Shown here one piece after another: positions 46,780 through 56,321 of a DNA stretch of 64,000 nt (positions are counted from its first letter, which is position 1; each line of letters opens with the position of its first letter). Location: NCBI GenBank assembly GCA_038277395.1, contig CM076194.1, forward strand, positions 114,169,417 to 114,233,416, given 5' to 3'. The position numbers and the translations under genes were made by a program. This stretch comes from Dryocosmus kuriphilus (lineage: Eukaryota; Arthropoda; Insecta; Hymenoptera; Cynipidae). The notes beneath the pieces are model-generated. The model searched no databases, was not told where the DNA came from, and saw only the letters and a program-made list of their open reading frames with translations.

Positions 46780-47476
46780 AGATTAGTGAGTGATGTGATA
46801 AAGCGCAGAGTGTATATATGTATGTGTGTGAAAAGAAAAATATGAGTGTAAGAATGAGAGTTAAATTCATGTGTGTGATGTGTGTGATGTGTGTGTGTGT
46901 GTGTAAAGTAGGAAAAACAGAATTTATGTAAAATATAAACTTTATAAAAATAAAGAATGGACAAAGAAGATTATTATTAAAAGTTAAATTGACGTCTTTT
47001 TTATTTAATGCGACCTGAAAATTATTTCAAATAAACTCATCGGCTTTAATTCCAACTCATCTGCTTTAAAAGTTCAATGCAGTACATTTTTTCCTTCACG
47101 CAAGCATCAGATGTAACTTGATCCATTTCTAATATCACCCTCTCGAGTGTCGACTAGTTGAAAGTCAAGGCTTTTTTCTTAAGAGAAACAAGACTGTTTC
47201 TTGACCTGCATCAACTTGCTTATTTTACTACTACTGCTACTATTATTATAATGGAATGAAAAGAAACTCGAAAAAAAAAGAAAATCAATTTCGTTTCAAT
47301 TTCTTTTTATTTATTTCATTAAAAAAATCAGTACATTATTCTTTTTAAAAAAGTAAGTAATCTGCAATTAAAGCATACATATTTATATGATTTTTTTATC
47401 TCTATAACTTAAAAGCTATTCTAGAAAAACTTCTCTAAGACATCAAGTTTTTCAACAAGATTACATTTTCAATTAC
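46456..47476. other. Polinton interval between polymerase and capsid-side genes
   Basis: Apart from the microsatellites I see no gene. The two flanking genes are convergent, so this is a shared 3' region. Confidence 0.5.
46640..46905. repeat. Microsatellites (TA)n and (GT)n
   Basis: Alternating TA runs at about 46650-46690 and 46724-46777 are separated by tatacata variants, followed by a GT-rich run at about 46868-46905. The Tyr/Ile-rich reading frames here are artefacts of these runs. Confidence 0.95.
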
Positions 47477-47925
47477 TTAATTAAAATAACTTTTCTTATA
47501 CATATGATGATGATGTGTACATTCTATATCATTAATTAAAAATATTTCACGCAATACACGTAGCGATGGACAGTTCAAATCATGCATATCAACAATTTCC
47601 GTTGACATTTTTACAAATTGTTTCAGCCAATTCCTTTTCTCTAATCCTTTAACATAAATTTTTGTTGCAACTTTCTCGAGGATTACAGGCATTAAAGTAT
47701 ATGGCAAATTACCAAAATTCCAGGGTATTCCATGATGATTGTACTCTACCCAAATGCTCATAGACTTATATTCTGGCGGAACACAGTTCCACTTGCAGGG
47801 TGATTGAAAGAGAAAAGTATATGGCTTTTTGAGTATATCATCACTGATTGGTAATATAGCCAATTTTTTCAATACAAATTTGTTTACTGGCAACTTGAAT
47901 CCCTGCAGTCCACCACGTACTCCAT
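47477..47925 (-). pseudogene. Conserved Polinton protein of unknown function
   Basis: Begins MEYVVD at 47925. A 1-nt shift near 47905 leads into the long frame (47893-47477), with PCKWNCVPPEYKSMSIW, GIPWNFGNLPY and ATKIYVKGLEKRNWLKQF. I recognise this pattern (MEYVVD near the start, KIYVKGLEKRNWL in the middle, CPSL after it) from proteins encoded by insect Polintons and related loci. The layout resembles an RNase-H-fold exonuclease, but I cannot confirm catalytic residues. It lies downstream of the major capsid gene on the same strand. The frameshift suggests it is inactive. Confidence 0.55.
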
Positions 47926-47987
47926 AATGAATTCAACTAAAACTATTTCAACTTTAATACAATAATTTATACCAAGTTTTTCACACT

Positions 47988-49201
47988 ACCACTTTGGTTT
48001 ATATTCAATTATCCGATCATGCAAAATTAAACAATACGCTGATGTTTGAGCGGGAACATTTTCGCTAGTTTGAAATTCCAAACGAACGTCAACTGGTCCA
48101 TATTTTTCAGTGACTCATTTTGTTTAGAACAATCAATGACAATTAGAGGCGCATACTCTATAAATTCTCTTCTCGATAACAATGGTTGTGGTTCCTTGCC
48201 ATAGTAATTAACCTGAAAGTTTATGTACATTTCGTAAAGTAGAGCATACTGATTTCTATTAATATTGAGGTTTAAATTACCATAAGGATAACACTGATCG
48301 TTCAAAAATAGTTTTACATTAGCCAGATTACAATGATCAAAGTGACTAGAGTTTATATTAGTATTATTGTTTCTATTTGTTTGGAAACCTAGTATAACAA
48401 ATCTCGGTTTTTCCAATTGTGCTGATGTTTTTACAGTCCAAACATGGTTTGAAGTAGTTGGAAGTAGAGGATATTCATACAATTCCCAAGATCGAAAACT
48501 GATTGGAATAAACGGATCTTTTTCAATGTATTTTAGCAACTGAAATTTTCGTGAATCTGATAATCTAAGGCTGGGTCATAGCCACTCAACTTTATTAATT
48601 TCAATTTTATACTGCTCATTGGGAGCTGTTTGCAAGATGGCATTTGCATCACTTTTTGATCTTGTTAAAATAAGTTCATGTTTAGCATTGACAATGACTT
48701 TGTGATAATCTTCAGCAAAGCCAAAGATCATGCAAAGAGGTACAGATACATCAAAATAACCTGTAGCGTTGGTTAATGATTGGTCATTATTATTTATTTC
48801 AAGCCAATCAGTATTTTCAATATAACGTGATTGACCAGGATTTAAAGACACATAATTTTTCATGAGGCTAGTGAGACCAACATTTTTGTTTCTATCAATT
48901 TCGATTGCATTGATTTCATATCTTGCTTCTTCAAAAAAATGACAGATTGCATTAGAAACTAACACTGTATTAGTGGCTGGTGTTCCGTCAGTTTTCTTAA
49001 CAATCTTCCATGAACGTGAAGTGAACTGTTGCTTGGTAGGACACAGTGATCTTGATTTTGTACAGCAATACGAGTTTCATCACTATTATTGAAGGTCGAT
49101 GAAGCATACGGCTGATGTGCATGGACTTTACAGTGAGCAATTGATTCATCAAAGATGATTGGTGCTTGAATGTTTAAAATTTCCCCTTCCATGGCAAGCA
49201 A
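47988..49201 (-). pseudogene. Major capsid protein (double jelly-roll)
   Basis: The ~400-codon structural gene of the Polinton; family members form double jelly-roll capsomers like those of adenoviruses and virophages. Recognisable blocks are EGEILNIQAPIIFDESIAH and HAHQPYASSTFNNSDE at the start (49192-49080), ICHFFEEARYEINAIEIDR (about 48950), RYIENTDWLEI, MIFGFAEDYHKVIVNAKHEL (about 48730), FRSWELYEYPLLPTTSNHVW (about 48500) and YAPLIVIDCSKQNESL (about 48150). Lesions are a frameshift near 49000, an in-frame TGA at about 48576, and a frameshift near 48107 after which the family's C-terminus continues in another frame to a stop at about 47988. No functional capsid subunit can be made. Confidence 0.85.
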
Positions 49202-49335
49202 TTAAACGTCGATACATAAAAATACAAATGCAGGCGCAGAAAATCTTGAATTTCTTTATTCTCGTCCTCGTTTTTTTCTTACTCTCAGATCTAGACGTTT
49301 CAGGAATAGCACATTTTGAGGTGTTAACCCTTTGA

Positions 49336-49862
49336 TCAAGGAGGTACTACAGGAAAAAATTGATGAATAGTATGTACTTTCTGACCATTAATGTATGCAC
49401 CTGTAGTTATACTACACTCAACTCTGAGAGCATTCACTTTTATGATTAATACCGGTTGATTAGATTTATAAAGTTTTTTAGCTTCCAGTCTGCGGAGAAA
49501 GCAAACGACCAATAGAATCTTCAGGTTCAAAATTTATATCTCGATTGCAATAAAATTCACTTTTCAGAGTATTATTGTTTGGTTTAATGTGAATTTCAAT
49601 ACCCTCGTTTGCTAAAACATTCTGCAGATAGCGCTGTACATATGTCATTTATTCCATAACTACCTGTAGGTATATTGTACTCTTTATTATTCACATAAAA
49701 TTTACTTTGACCAATATCCACGTTTGGAATTGAATTAAAGGTTAGAAATTCAACAAGACCGAGCGCATAATTTTTATAAGGAGACAATTCAATCGGAGGA
49801 AAATAGTGAATCTCCAGAATTGAAGAAGTTCCCGATAATATTAGTGTCAGCGAATCATCCAT
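49336..49862 (-). pseudogene. Minor capsid (penton-like) protein
   Basis: Starts MDDSLTLILSGTSSILEI at 49862, followed by YFPPIELSPYKNYALGLVEF and IPTGSYGINDICTAL. Frameshifts near 49600 and 49515 move the frame to the block VECSITTGAYINGQKVHTIH (about 49430-49370). The gene stops at 49336 where related proteins continue, so the C-terminus is lost or shifted. This arrangement, directly upstream of the major capsid gene, is usual for the single-jelly-roll minor capsid protein of Polintons. A TATATAAG on the minus strand near 49915 is probably its TATA box. Confidence 0.75.
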
Positions 49863-49901
49863 GATGATGGCTAGCGTTATATTGACTTGATATTACAAAT
49901 T

Positions 49902-50317
49902 TCAGCACTTATATAGATTATACGTACTTTTAGATTTTAATTTATTGCACAGAAATTGCAAACATAAATGTCCACACACGAATGTGTCGTAATTTTGATA
50001 TCTGGCATGATTTACTTTATGCTACCAACACCGAGGTACTTGAAGAGATCCGAAGGTGGTCGAAGGCTGCCGAAGCTATCGAAATAAATTATTTTATCGT
50101 TAATATTTTTATAGGCACACCAATGTGTTCCTGGTCCTTTTCTATCATCCAGATTGACAATAGCACATTCATATTTACGTGGTCCACCTTCTGGCAATAC
50201 ATTTCGCATAAAAACACCCCAAAAATGTGGGATTTTTAACGATTTCGCGAATTTAAGTAAATCTGCATCAGTCAGTATTCGATGAGGTAGCTTCACTTTA
50301 AGTTTTTTGACGTGCAT
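49902..50317 (-). pseudogene. Adenain-like cysteine protease (PRO)
   Basis: Maturation protease of the Ulp1/adenain superfamily that would process capsid precursors. The frame from 50317 has PHFWGVFMRN, KYECAIVNLDD, GTHWCAY with the catalytic His, and YFDSFG with the catalytic Asp. The frame ends at 50012, but the remaining part, including the conserved Gln and the Cys of a VCGH motif, is still present in another frame (about 49985-49925) up to a stop at about 49902. A single indel near 50020 therefore separates the His-Asp half from the Cys half. Confidence 0.88.
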
Positions 50318-50682
50318 TTAAGCCCTGCTCCTTTGAGATGAAGTCCTAGTCCTTGTTTATATGGTTTTAAATAAAGACCTTTTCCCAAAGAGATTGCTTC
50401 CACCGCTTCATTATGACGCTTAATCTCTTTAAGTTGTTGTTTTACAGAATTTGCATCATTCACAGCTTTTGCTATTCCTGCAGCTCCACCTGCTAGCGCT
50501 CCAGTTGCACTTAGGCCCGCAAAAATGGGTATTAGAAAGGGCAAAAATCCCCCTACTTTGCTCGGTACTGGTAGAATACGAGGTTTTCTTACATTTCTTT
50601 TCCCGCCAGCTTTCAGTACAGCTTTGCGTGCGCCTCTGAGTGCAGATTTAATGACAGTTTGCGCATCATTACTTGCAACCAT
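50293..50682 (-). CDS. PX-like Polinton protein with hydrophobic segment
   Basis: 129 codons from ATG 50682; the frame is open upstream to about 50753, so the real start may be further up or fused to the preceding gene. The basic N-terminus (KAVLKAGGKRNVRKPR) is followed by a hydrophobic, glycine/alanine-rich segment (GGFLPFLIPIFAGLSATGAL) that could insert in a membrane, then a charged helix (VKQQLKEIKRHNEAVEAI) and a lysine/glycine-rich tail ending KGLYLKPYKQGLGLHLKGAG. This pattern is familiar from Polinton PX proteins, which are probably virion components. It overlaps the start of the protease gene by 25 bp. It is one of the few frames here without a visible lesion. Confidence 0.65.
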   Translation of the reverse strand: MVASNDAQTVIKSALRGARKAVLKAGGKRNVRKPRILPVPSKVGGFLPFLIPIFAGLSATGALAGGAAGIAKAVNDANSVKQQLKEIKRHNEAVEAISLGKGLYLKPYKQGLGLHLKGAGLKCTSKNLK

Positions 50683-50762
50683 TGATTTGTTGACAGCTGC
50701 GACTATTTTTCTTAAGGAAATAGGTCCTTTTTTTTGAGACCCATACCTGTTTTTGACTTAAT

Positions 50763-51128
50763 TTACATTATGTTAGCTATGGCCAAAGCAGCCGCTTTCT
50801 CACCTATACTTGCGTCTCTAGGAAAAATACGTCTTACTGCTTTCTCACCAAGCACTCTATCAGCTGCGTTTCTAGCCTCTATATTTTCTCTATTTTGTGA
50901 ATAAGTTATATCATGCTCCTTGCAAGCCGCGTTTAGTGGATTGATTCCTGGATCACCTCGCGCTAATCGTCTTGGTAATTTAGTACCCGGTCCACAGTAC
51001 TGCTAACTAGGCAAATGTAACTCAAACGGCAAGTTGTTGATGATTTTGTCGATGAAACCTCTCCCACCACGTCTTTCTTGCTTCACAGCTCGTTTACAAA
51101 TGACTCTTTTTCGACCATGAACGATCAT
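50763..51128 (-). pseudogene. Phospholipase-A2-like protein (parvovirus-VP1-type domain)
   Basis: From ATG 51128: a basic region (GRKRVICKRAVKQERRGGRG), then QYCGPGTKLPRRLARGDPG, the Ca2+-binding-loop type motif, and AACKEHDITYSQN with the His-Asp catalytic pair. A second half (ARNAADRVLGEKAVRRIF) runs to a stop at 50763-50765. The frame is 122 codons with one in-frame TAG at 51003-51005, just before the CGPG motif. This is the small secreted-PLA2 fold used by parvovirus capsids to leave endosomes; in Polintons it is presumably a virion component. It is the first gene of the leftward cluster, immediately upstream of the PX-like gene. Confidence 0.8.
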
Positions 51129-51212
51129 ACCTGTATGAGGGTTGCTTTCAGACTGAAGGGTCAACCTATATAAGCGACATATTTATAGTTTTATCGGTCA
51201 ATCATAGTCAAG
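51129..51212. promoter_or_regulatory. Divergent promoter of the Polinton structural genes
   Basis: Only 84 bp separate the leftward PLA2-like start codon from the rightward ATPase start codon. TATATAAG at 51167-51174 and a TCAATC initiator-like motif at 51198-51203 are about 31 bp apart and face the ATPase gene. This predicts a very short 5' leader. The leftward promoter must overlap the same interval; no clear second TATA box is seen. Confidence 0.6.
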
Positions 51213-51908
51213 ATGCAGTTTGAAGCACAAGCAACGAAATTACCTATCGAGAATTTTGATTCGCTCGTTCAAAGTGAGAAAAGGGAAAAACGTCATGGAG
51301 ATTTGCTACCAAACAGTGTACGAGCAATATTTTGCGAACCTTCCAACTGTGGAAAAACAAATGCTTTGCTGACTCTTTTGATACATCCAAATGGATTAAG
51401 ATTTGAAAATATTTACATCTACTCCAAATCTCTCAAGCGGCCAAAGTACGAATTTTTAGAAAAAGTTCTTCAATCAGTAGATGGTGTGTAGTACTATCCT
51501 TTCAATGAGTATGAAGACGTTATAATGCCAAGTGAAGCAAAACCAAATTCAATTACTGTATTTGATGATGTGGCTTGCGAGAAGCAAGATAATATAAGAG
51601 TATTTTTCTCTATGGGCAGACACAAGGATGCTGACTGCTTTTACTTGAGCCAAACATATGCTCATATTCCGAAACATCTTGTACGTGATAATGCTAATTT
51701 GCTTGTCCTATTTAAGCAAGATGAAATGAATCTCAAGCATATATACAATCACCATGTAAATACTGAAATGTCTTATTCACAATTCAAACATATGTGCTTA
51801 GCTTGCTGGAAAAATAAGTATGGATTCGTTGTAATTGACAAGGATAGGAATCTTAATCAAGGCAGATATAGAAAAGGTTTTGATTGTTTTGTAAATTTGG
51901 AAAAATGA
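51213..51908 (+). pseudogene. Genome-packaging ATPase (FtsK/HerA-A32 type), one stop
   Basis: Would pump element DNA into capsids. The Walker A block is EPSNCGKTNALL (family usually G at the first position). After ENIYIYSKSLKRPKYEFLEK the Walker B block is SITVFDDVACEKQ, followed by FFSMGRHKDADCFYLSQTY (sensor region with the terminal Gln) and HLVRDNANLLVLFKQD. The tail contains YGFVVIDKD. An in-frame TAG at 51489-51491 lies between Walker A and B; otherwise the 232-codon frame is open and the length is typical. Base quality aside, a single substitution would explain the lesion. Confidence 0.92.
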
Positions 51909-51968
51909 TATATATTTATCTAAGAGACAAAATAGAAACAGTCACACCTTGAACGTTGTTGTATCAAC

Positions 51969-52970
51969 ATGGCTTCACGTGAGAAGAATTTCCAAAAGCA
52001 AAAAAATATTTTAGATCAAATTGCTCAGGCTAGTGAAGCAATTCGACGAAAGCATAGGTTAATAAAGTTGGGCAAGGAGACAGTTGAACGAGCATTGAGT
52101 GATACTTTTAAGCCTATTTTTAACCCACTAGAAAAAATTGTTGTTGGTCTCGAGAAAGGAAAACAAATTGAACCACTTAAAAAGGAGGTGAGGGAGAAGG
52201 AGGAGGAGAAAAATATAAAAAATACCGATAATGATGATTTGTCATTTCAATCAGTTTACAGTGAAGAAGGAAATGAGACAGAAGATCCCAGTAAATTAGA
52301 GTTTGCAGCTTCTAGTGCAACAGAAAAAACTTCGGAAAAGCCTTCTTCTTCTAATTTATGGGGTGATGATGATGCAAACAAATATCTCATAATGCTGGGT
52401 CAAAGAAATAAAGACCTTGATAACGTATACGGTGTAAGAAAATTAACGAAAGATAGATTATTGATTTGAGATTCCCCAATAAGTTTCAGGCAGAATTATA
52501 TTGACGTAGGTAATTTGAATTTTCCTACAGGTAAAGGCTTGCTTGAACTTTTACTTTAAAAAGTACCTGAAGAGACCTCTATAAGTTCCGAAGATAAAGA
52601 AAATTATAAACAAATTATGACTGCTACAAATGCTTATAAAAAACATTATAAACCAGATGGTGCTGTTCTTGGCAGTAAAGGTTTTAAATATAAAAGCTTT
52701 ATCGAAAAATTAATTCCTACATCTCCGTCAAAAGAAAGTACAGGCAAGCGTAGTAAAAAGCGAAATTCATCAGGTCAAGGTATAGTAATACCACAACATA
52801 TGGTTGCTCGAGAGGGAAATCAATGGGATTACGTTTACTGGGATGATCCGAACGAATTGGTCGTTCGACTGCGCTTACTTGTAGCATCTCAAGCAGCAGG
52901 AAATCCAAGTCGTACAAACGAAATTATATCAGTTATTGAAGAACTGCGAGAAGCTGAAATTATATATTAA
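51969..52970 (+). pseudogene. DUF8207-type Polinton protein, two stops
   Basis: One frame of ~333 codons from MASREKNFQKQKNILDQIAQ. It has an N-terminal predicted coiled coil, an acidic lysine/glutamate-rich middle (REKEEEKNIKNTDNDD) and a conserved C-terminal domain with GVRKLTKDRLL, YKKHYKPDGAVLGSKGFKYK, QWDYVYWDDPNELVVRLRLL and IEELREAEI. The YWDDPNELVxRLRLL block is what I recognise from DUF8207 proteins, common in insect Polintons. In-frame TGA at 52467-52469 and TAA at 52557-52559 split it. Function unknown; the position between ATPase and integrase suggests a structural or assembly role. Confidence 0.8.
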
Positions 52971-53002
52971 TGAATGTTTGTAACATTTCCAACATTTGCA
53001 AG

Positions 53003-53434
53003 ATGAGTATCAATGTATTCGGACGTTATTCTAAGCGACAAAAGACTGCAAGTCGTGGTCCTCCTGGAATTGTCTTCAAAGTCACACCTGAAGGACATTA
53101 TAATATCGAAAATAAAAAACTGTGCAATATAGCTGATGCACAAGATTTAAATGACGCAGTAAATTTAAATATAGCACAACATATGCTACAGCAAGAAATT
53201 CAGACTATCTATAGTGTTATAGCTTCCTTGCGAACTAAAGTCGTTAACAATACTATGTTGATTGAATCTCTGGAAAATTCGACAAATAAAAGTTTTAAAA
53301 ATGCAAAAATTGACGCTGAAGTAATTGAAAAATTGGTGTTTCGAAATTCAGAGCTCATTACTCAATTGGACGCTAGACTGAGTGCACTCAACTATGGACA
53401 TGGAGAAGCTGCAAGTGGTGAAAGAGCTGCATGA
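53003..53434 (+). CDS. Small conserved Polinton protein, predicted coiled coil
   Basis: 143 codons from ATG 53003 (MSINVFGRYSKRQKTASRGP). ATG 52970 is in frame but the 53003 start matches the usual MSIN start. Recognisable are PPGIVFKVTPEGHYNIENKK, LCNIADAQDLNDAVNLNIAQ and a heptad-like helix (LRTKVVNNTMLIESLENS). Related short proteins occur between the DUF8207 protein and integrase in insect Polintons. The integrase ATG lies inside its 3' end (35-bp overlap). No lesion is visible. Function unknown; a minor virion or fibre-type component is possible. Confidence 0.65.
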   Translation: MSINVFGRYSKRQKTASRGPPGIVFKVTPEGHYNIENKKLCNIADAQDLNDAVNLNIAQHMLQQEIQTIYSVIASLRTKVVNNTMLIESLENSTNKSFKNAKIDAEVIEKLVFRNSELITQLDARLSALNYGHGEAASGERAA

Positions 53435-54220
53435 ACCTGCTAGAAGAAATTACCCACGTCGACACGTTGACACCCGTGGCATTGATGAACTTGGCAAGCT
53501 GATCTTGTAGAAATGCAACTTTATGAGCGAGAGAACAGAGGATACAAATACATATTAACTATAATTGACATATTTTCAAAATTTGCTTGAGCTCTTCCTG
53601 TGAAATCAAAGAAGCGTGAAGATGTAAGTGTAGCCATGAAATCTGTACTCGATAAAGGACGTGTACCAAAAAATTTACATGTTGACAGGGGCAAGGAATT
53701 TTACAACACTCATTTTGAAAATCTTATGAGGTGATACAACATAAATTTGTACTCTACCTTCAGTAATTTAAAGGCATCAATTTGCGAGCGATTTAATCGT
53801 ACTTTAAAAAATAAAAGGTGGACGCAATTTAGCTTGCAGGGTAATTATAAGTGGTTAGATATTTTACAAGATTTAGTTTCATCTTACAACGATATTAAGC
53901 ATCGCACTATTGGAATGAAACCAAAAGACGTTACTAAACAAAATGAGAGAAGACTGTTGTTTAGTGTATACAAAAATTATCATGTGAAACAAGCAGTTGA
54001 GAAAACTAAATTTAAAGTTGGCGATACAGTTCGTATAAGTAAGTTTAAACATTTGTTTGAGAAAGGCTATACACCAAATTGGGGTGCTGAAATATTGACT
54101 ATAAGTGACATCAAGAATACTGAACCAGTGACGTATTTGCTTAAGGATTATCAGGATAAACCTATTTTAGGTAGTTTCTATGAACATGAACTTGCTAAAG
54201 TTAGACATCCAGATATTTAA
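53400..54220 (+). pseudogene. Polinton integrase (retrovirus-like), chromodomain cut off
   Basis: Starts at ATG 53400 with ELHEPARRNYPRRHVDTRGI. After a 1-nt shift near 53490 the core runs with catalytic Asp in ADLVEMQLYERENRGYKYI (the usual TIID follows), the second Asp in HVDRGKEFYNT, and Glu in ASICERFNRTLKN, completing the DDE triad. WLDILQDLVSSYNDIKHRTIG and a KVGDTVRISKFKHLFEKGYT SH3-like part follow. In-frame stops lie at 53588-53590 and 53732-53734. The frame ends with TAA at 54218-54220 at the entrance of the chromodomain; a second copy of this end is intact at 54606-54800. Confidence 0.9.
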
Positions 54221-55155
54221 CTTGTTGAAAAAATACTCAAGAAACGTGGGAATAAGCTATTTTTATATATATATAGAGATTGTTTTTACTTGCATACAAA
54301 CTCTTAACCTAATAAATGCAAAAAGCAGAATTTGGTTTAACTTTTGTTTATTTTAAATTTTCAAAGACACTCTGTTAAAATACATGATTTTTTTATCTTT
54401 ATTTTTTTATTCTCTCTTAATGTATAAAGCTACCATTCACATATTTGAGTTTTGGCAATTTCTCAATCACTTCTTTGCAAATACTCTGTTTGTAAAATGT
54501 TATAATCTCCAGAAACAGACTTTCAAACCGCATAAGATTGGAAAATATTAGTTTTTTCATTGACTTATTCTTTAAACTTACATAATTTTTTTGTAGATAA
54601 GACGTGTGACGTATTTGCTTATGAATTATCAAGATAAACCTATTTTAGGCAGTTTCTATGAACATGAACTTGCTAAAGTTAGACATCCAGACATTTATCT
54701 TATTGAAAAAGTACTCAAGAAACGTGGAAATAGGCTATTTGTAAAATGGTTAGGATTTGATGACTCTCAAAATAGTTGGATAGATAAGCCTACTTTGTAA
54801 GCCTCAATTTATTAATTTTAAGTGTTTTTGAATAAAGCTTTACTATTTCAAACATATTGTTTCTTTTTTACTTACTGACGAATCATTAACCTAGTAAATG
54901 AAAAGCAAAATTTGGGTTAACTTATGTTTATTTAAATTTTCACATTGTTAAAATACATGGTTTTTTCTCTTAATGTATAAAGCTGTCGTTGTTACATATT
55001 TGAGTTTTGGTAATTTCTCAATCACTTCTTCGCAAACATTTTGAATATAAAATGTGATAATCTCTAGAAACCGACTTTCAAATCGCATAAGATTTAAAAA
55101 TACAAGTTTTTTCATTACCTTATTCTTTACACTTATATCATTTTTTTCTAGATAA
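54123..55155 (+). repeat. Diverged tandem duplication of the integrase 3' end
   Basis: Copy 1 (54123-54602) and copy 2 (54603-55155) both start gtgacgtatttgctta and contain the integrase C-terminus. The 3' end of the convergent minus-strand gene follows, with FLEIITFY and VIEKLPKLKYV in both. Copy 1 carries a TAA in the chromodomain and lacks ~60 bp of it. Copy 2 is fuller. The copies differ by many substitutions, so the duplication is old. Confidence 0.88.
54606..54800 (+). pseudogene. Orphan integrase C-terminus with intact chromodomain end
   Basis: 65 codons repeating the end of the integrase (YQDKPILGSFYEHELAKVRH). Unlike copy 1 they continue through the chromodomain: VLKKRGNRLFVKWLGFDDSQ, with the WLGF and SW aromatic residues used to bind methyl-lysine. 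No start or core domain precedes it, so it is a duplicated fragment, not a gene. Confidence 0.85.
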
Positions 55156-55653
55156 GATTTAATGATTTTTACACAAGGTGATTTAACTTTACACCAAACA
55201 TTTTCAGCATTGGTTTCAATTATAATATCTTTTGTGCGTTGAATCGGCATAACACTTTGTTCCAGAAGAGACCGATCGATACAGAGACTGACTTCCTGGA
55301 GAAGAGCAAACATTGTTTCTTGTAGTACAAGTGGATAATATGTATTTTCGGGTTTCAGCTTCTTCATTTTGTTCCAAAACCGCTATATAGTCGCCATAAG
55401 ATATAGTCATGTATATACGGAAATTTACACAATCGATACACTGTTGCCTCTCTTGATCATCAAAGTACAATGAAATGATGTTGAAATCTTTGAACAATTT
55501 CCACTCTTCAGGGTTGAAGGTTATACTTGCACAAGGATGACTGGATTGTGGTTTCACTGATGAGACTAACTTTCCATCTTTTTTAAATTCAGCACCAACA
55601 ACAATTTGCTTTGTGAAGGATGAATTTAGATTGTGTGTAGTGGAATGTAACAT
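54948..55653 (-). pseudogene. Polinton minus-strand accessory protein, frameshifted
   Basis: Starts MLHSTTHNLNSSF at 55653. It contains QIVVGAEFKKDGKLVSSVKP, FNPEEWKLFKDF and YMTISYGDYIAVLEQNEE. A frameshift near 55360 leads to a second half with YYPLVLQETMFALLQEVSLC and a lysine/leucine-rich end (VIEKLPKLKYV). I recall similar proteins with an EEW motif and a SYGD segment from insect Polintons. No function is known. A partial second copy of its 3' end (54417-54632) comes from the tandem duplication. It is convergent with the integrase. Confidence 0.6.
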
Positions 55654-55744
55654 TTGATTTCAAGGTATATAACTCATCATGATGTTGATCACTCTGAAGG
55701 CTTTCAGTGACTGAGAATAAGTGTAACAAAACTTCACACTCTAT

Positions 55745-56229
55745 GTATTTTTCTTCATAAATTCATTAGAATTATAACATCCGCCCAAATACTGCATATA
55801 TAGGTCACCTTCTTCACTATAGCTTTTTTTAGTTCTAGAAACAGGTTTTCATCTTCTTTGAGTAGATCAACTATTCTGTCTGGCAAAAAAACTGAGAATT
55901 TATTTTCCACAGTTATGAAGAATCTCGTCCTATATTTTGTTTATGCTCTCTTTAGATTTGTGATTGTGTACTTTTTATTTATTTCCAATTCGCTCAGTTT
56001 TTTCGTAGGTAGGAATTCTTTCTTGAGGGCAATTTTGTTGAGTTTCACAAAATCCATTTTCACTATTTTTTAATTCCTCACCGCGGAGAGTCACAGTTTT
56101 CAAGTTTCTTGTTAAATTTTGTATGTCTGATCTCACGTGTATTACTCTTTTCAGTTCTTGAATATTTTTTAAAAATATGTTTATACGATGTTTTAGCGCT
56201 TGCTGCTGCTTTTCTGCACAATGTTGCAT
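55745..56229 (-). pseudogene. Small Polinton gene near the right end, unrecognised
   Basis: Frame 56229-55975 (MQHCAEKQQQALKHRINIFL) with a helical N-terminus (LKNIQELKRVIHVRSDIQNL). The next open segment, in another frame down to about 55745, contains NKFSVFLPDRIVDLLKEDEN and LELKKAIVKKVTYICSIW. A frameshift or short lesion near 55975-55920 separates them. No family is recognised. A clear TATA box and initiator precede the start, which supports it as a real gene once. Confidence 0.5.
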
Positions 56230-56239
56230 CTGACGGTAG

Positions 56240-56273
56240 ACTGATGAAAGAAGAGAACTGGGCTCCTTTTATA
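56240..56273 (-). promoter_or_regulatory. TATA and initiator of the small right-end gene
   Basis: On the minus strand, TATAAAA at 56273-56267 and TCAGT at 56244-56240 are ~31 bp apart, a canonical arthropod core promoter. The start codon follows 11 bp later (56229), again predicting a very short leader. Confidence 0.65.
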
Positions 56274-56321
56274 GACCCTTACCCCTTCTACCAGGTTTTT
56301 AGAGATTCATACTCCTCTCTA

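Noticed and set aside
46448..46964. Tyr/Ile-repeat frames on both strands
   Set aside because: Products of (TA)n and (GT)n microsatellites.
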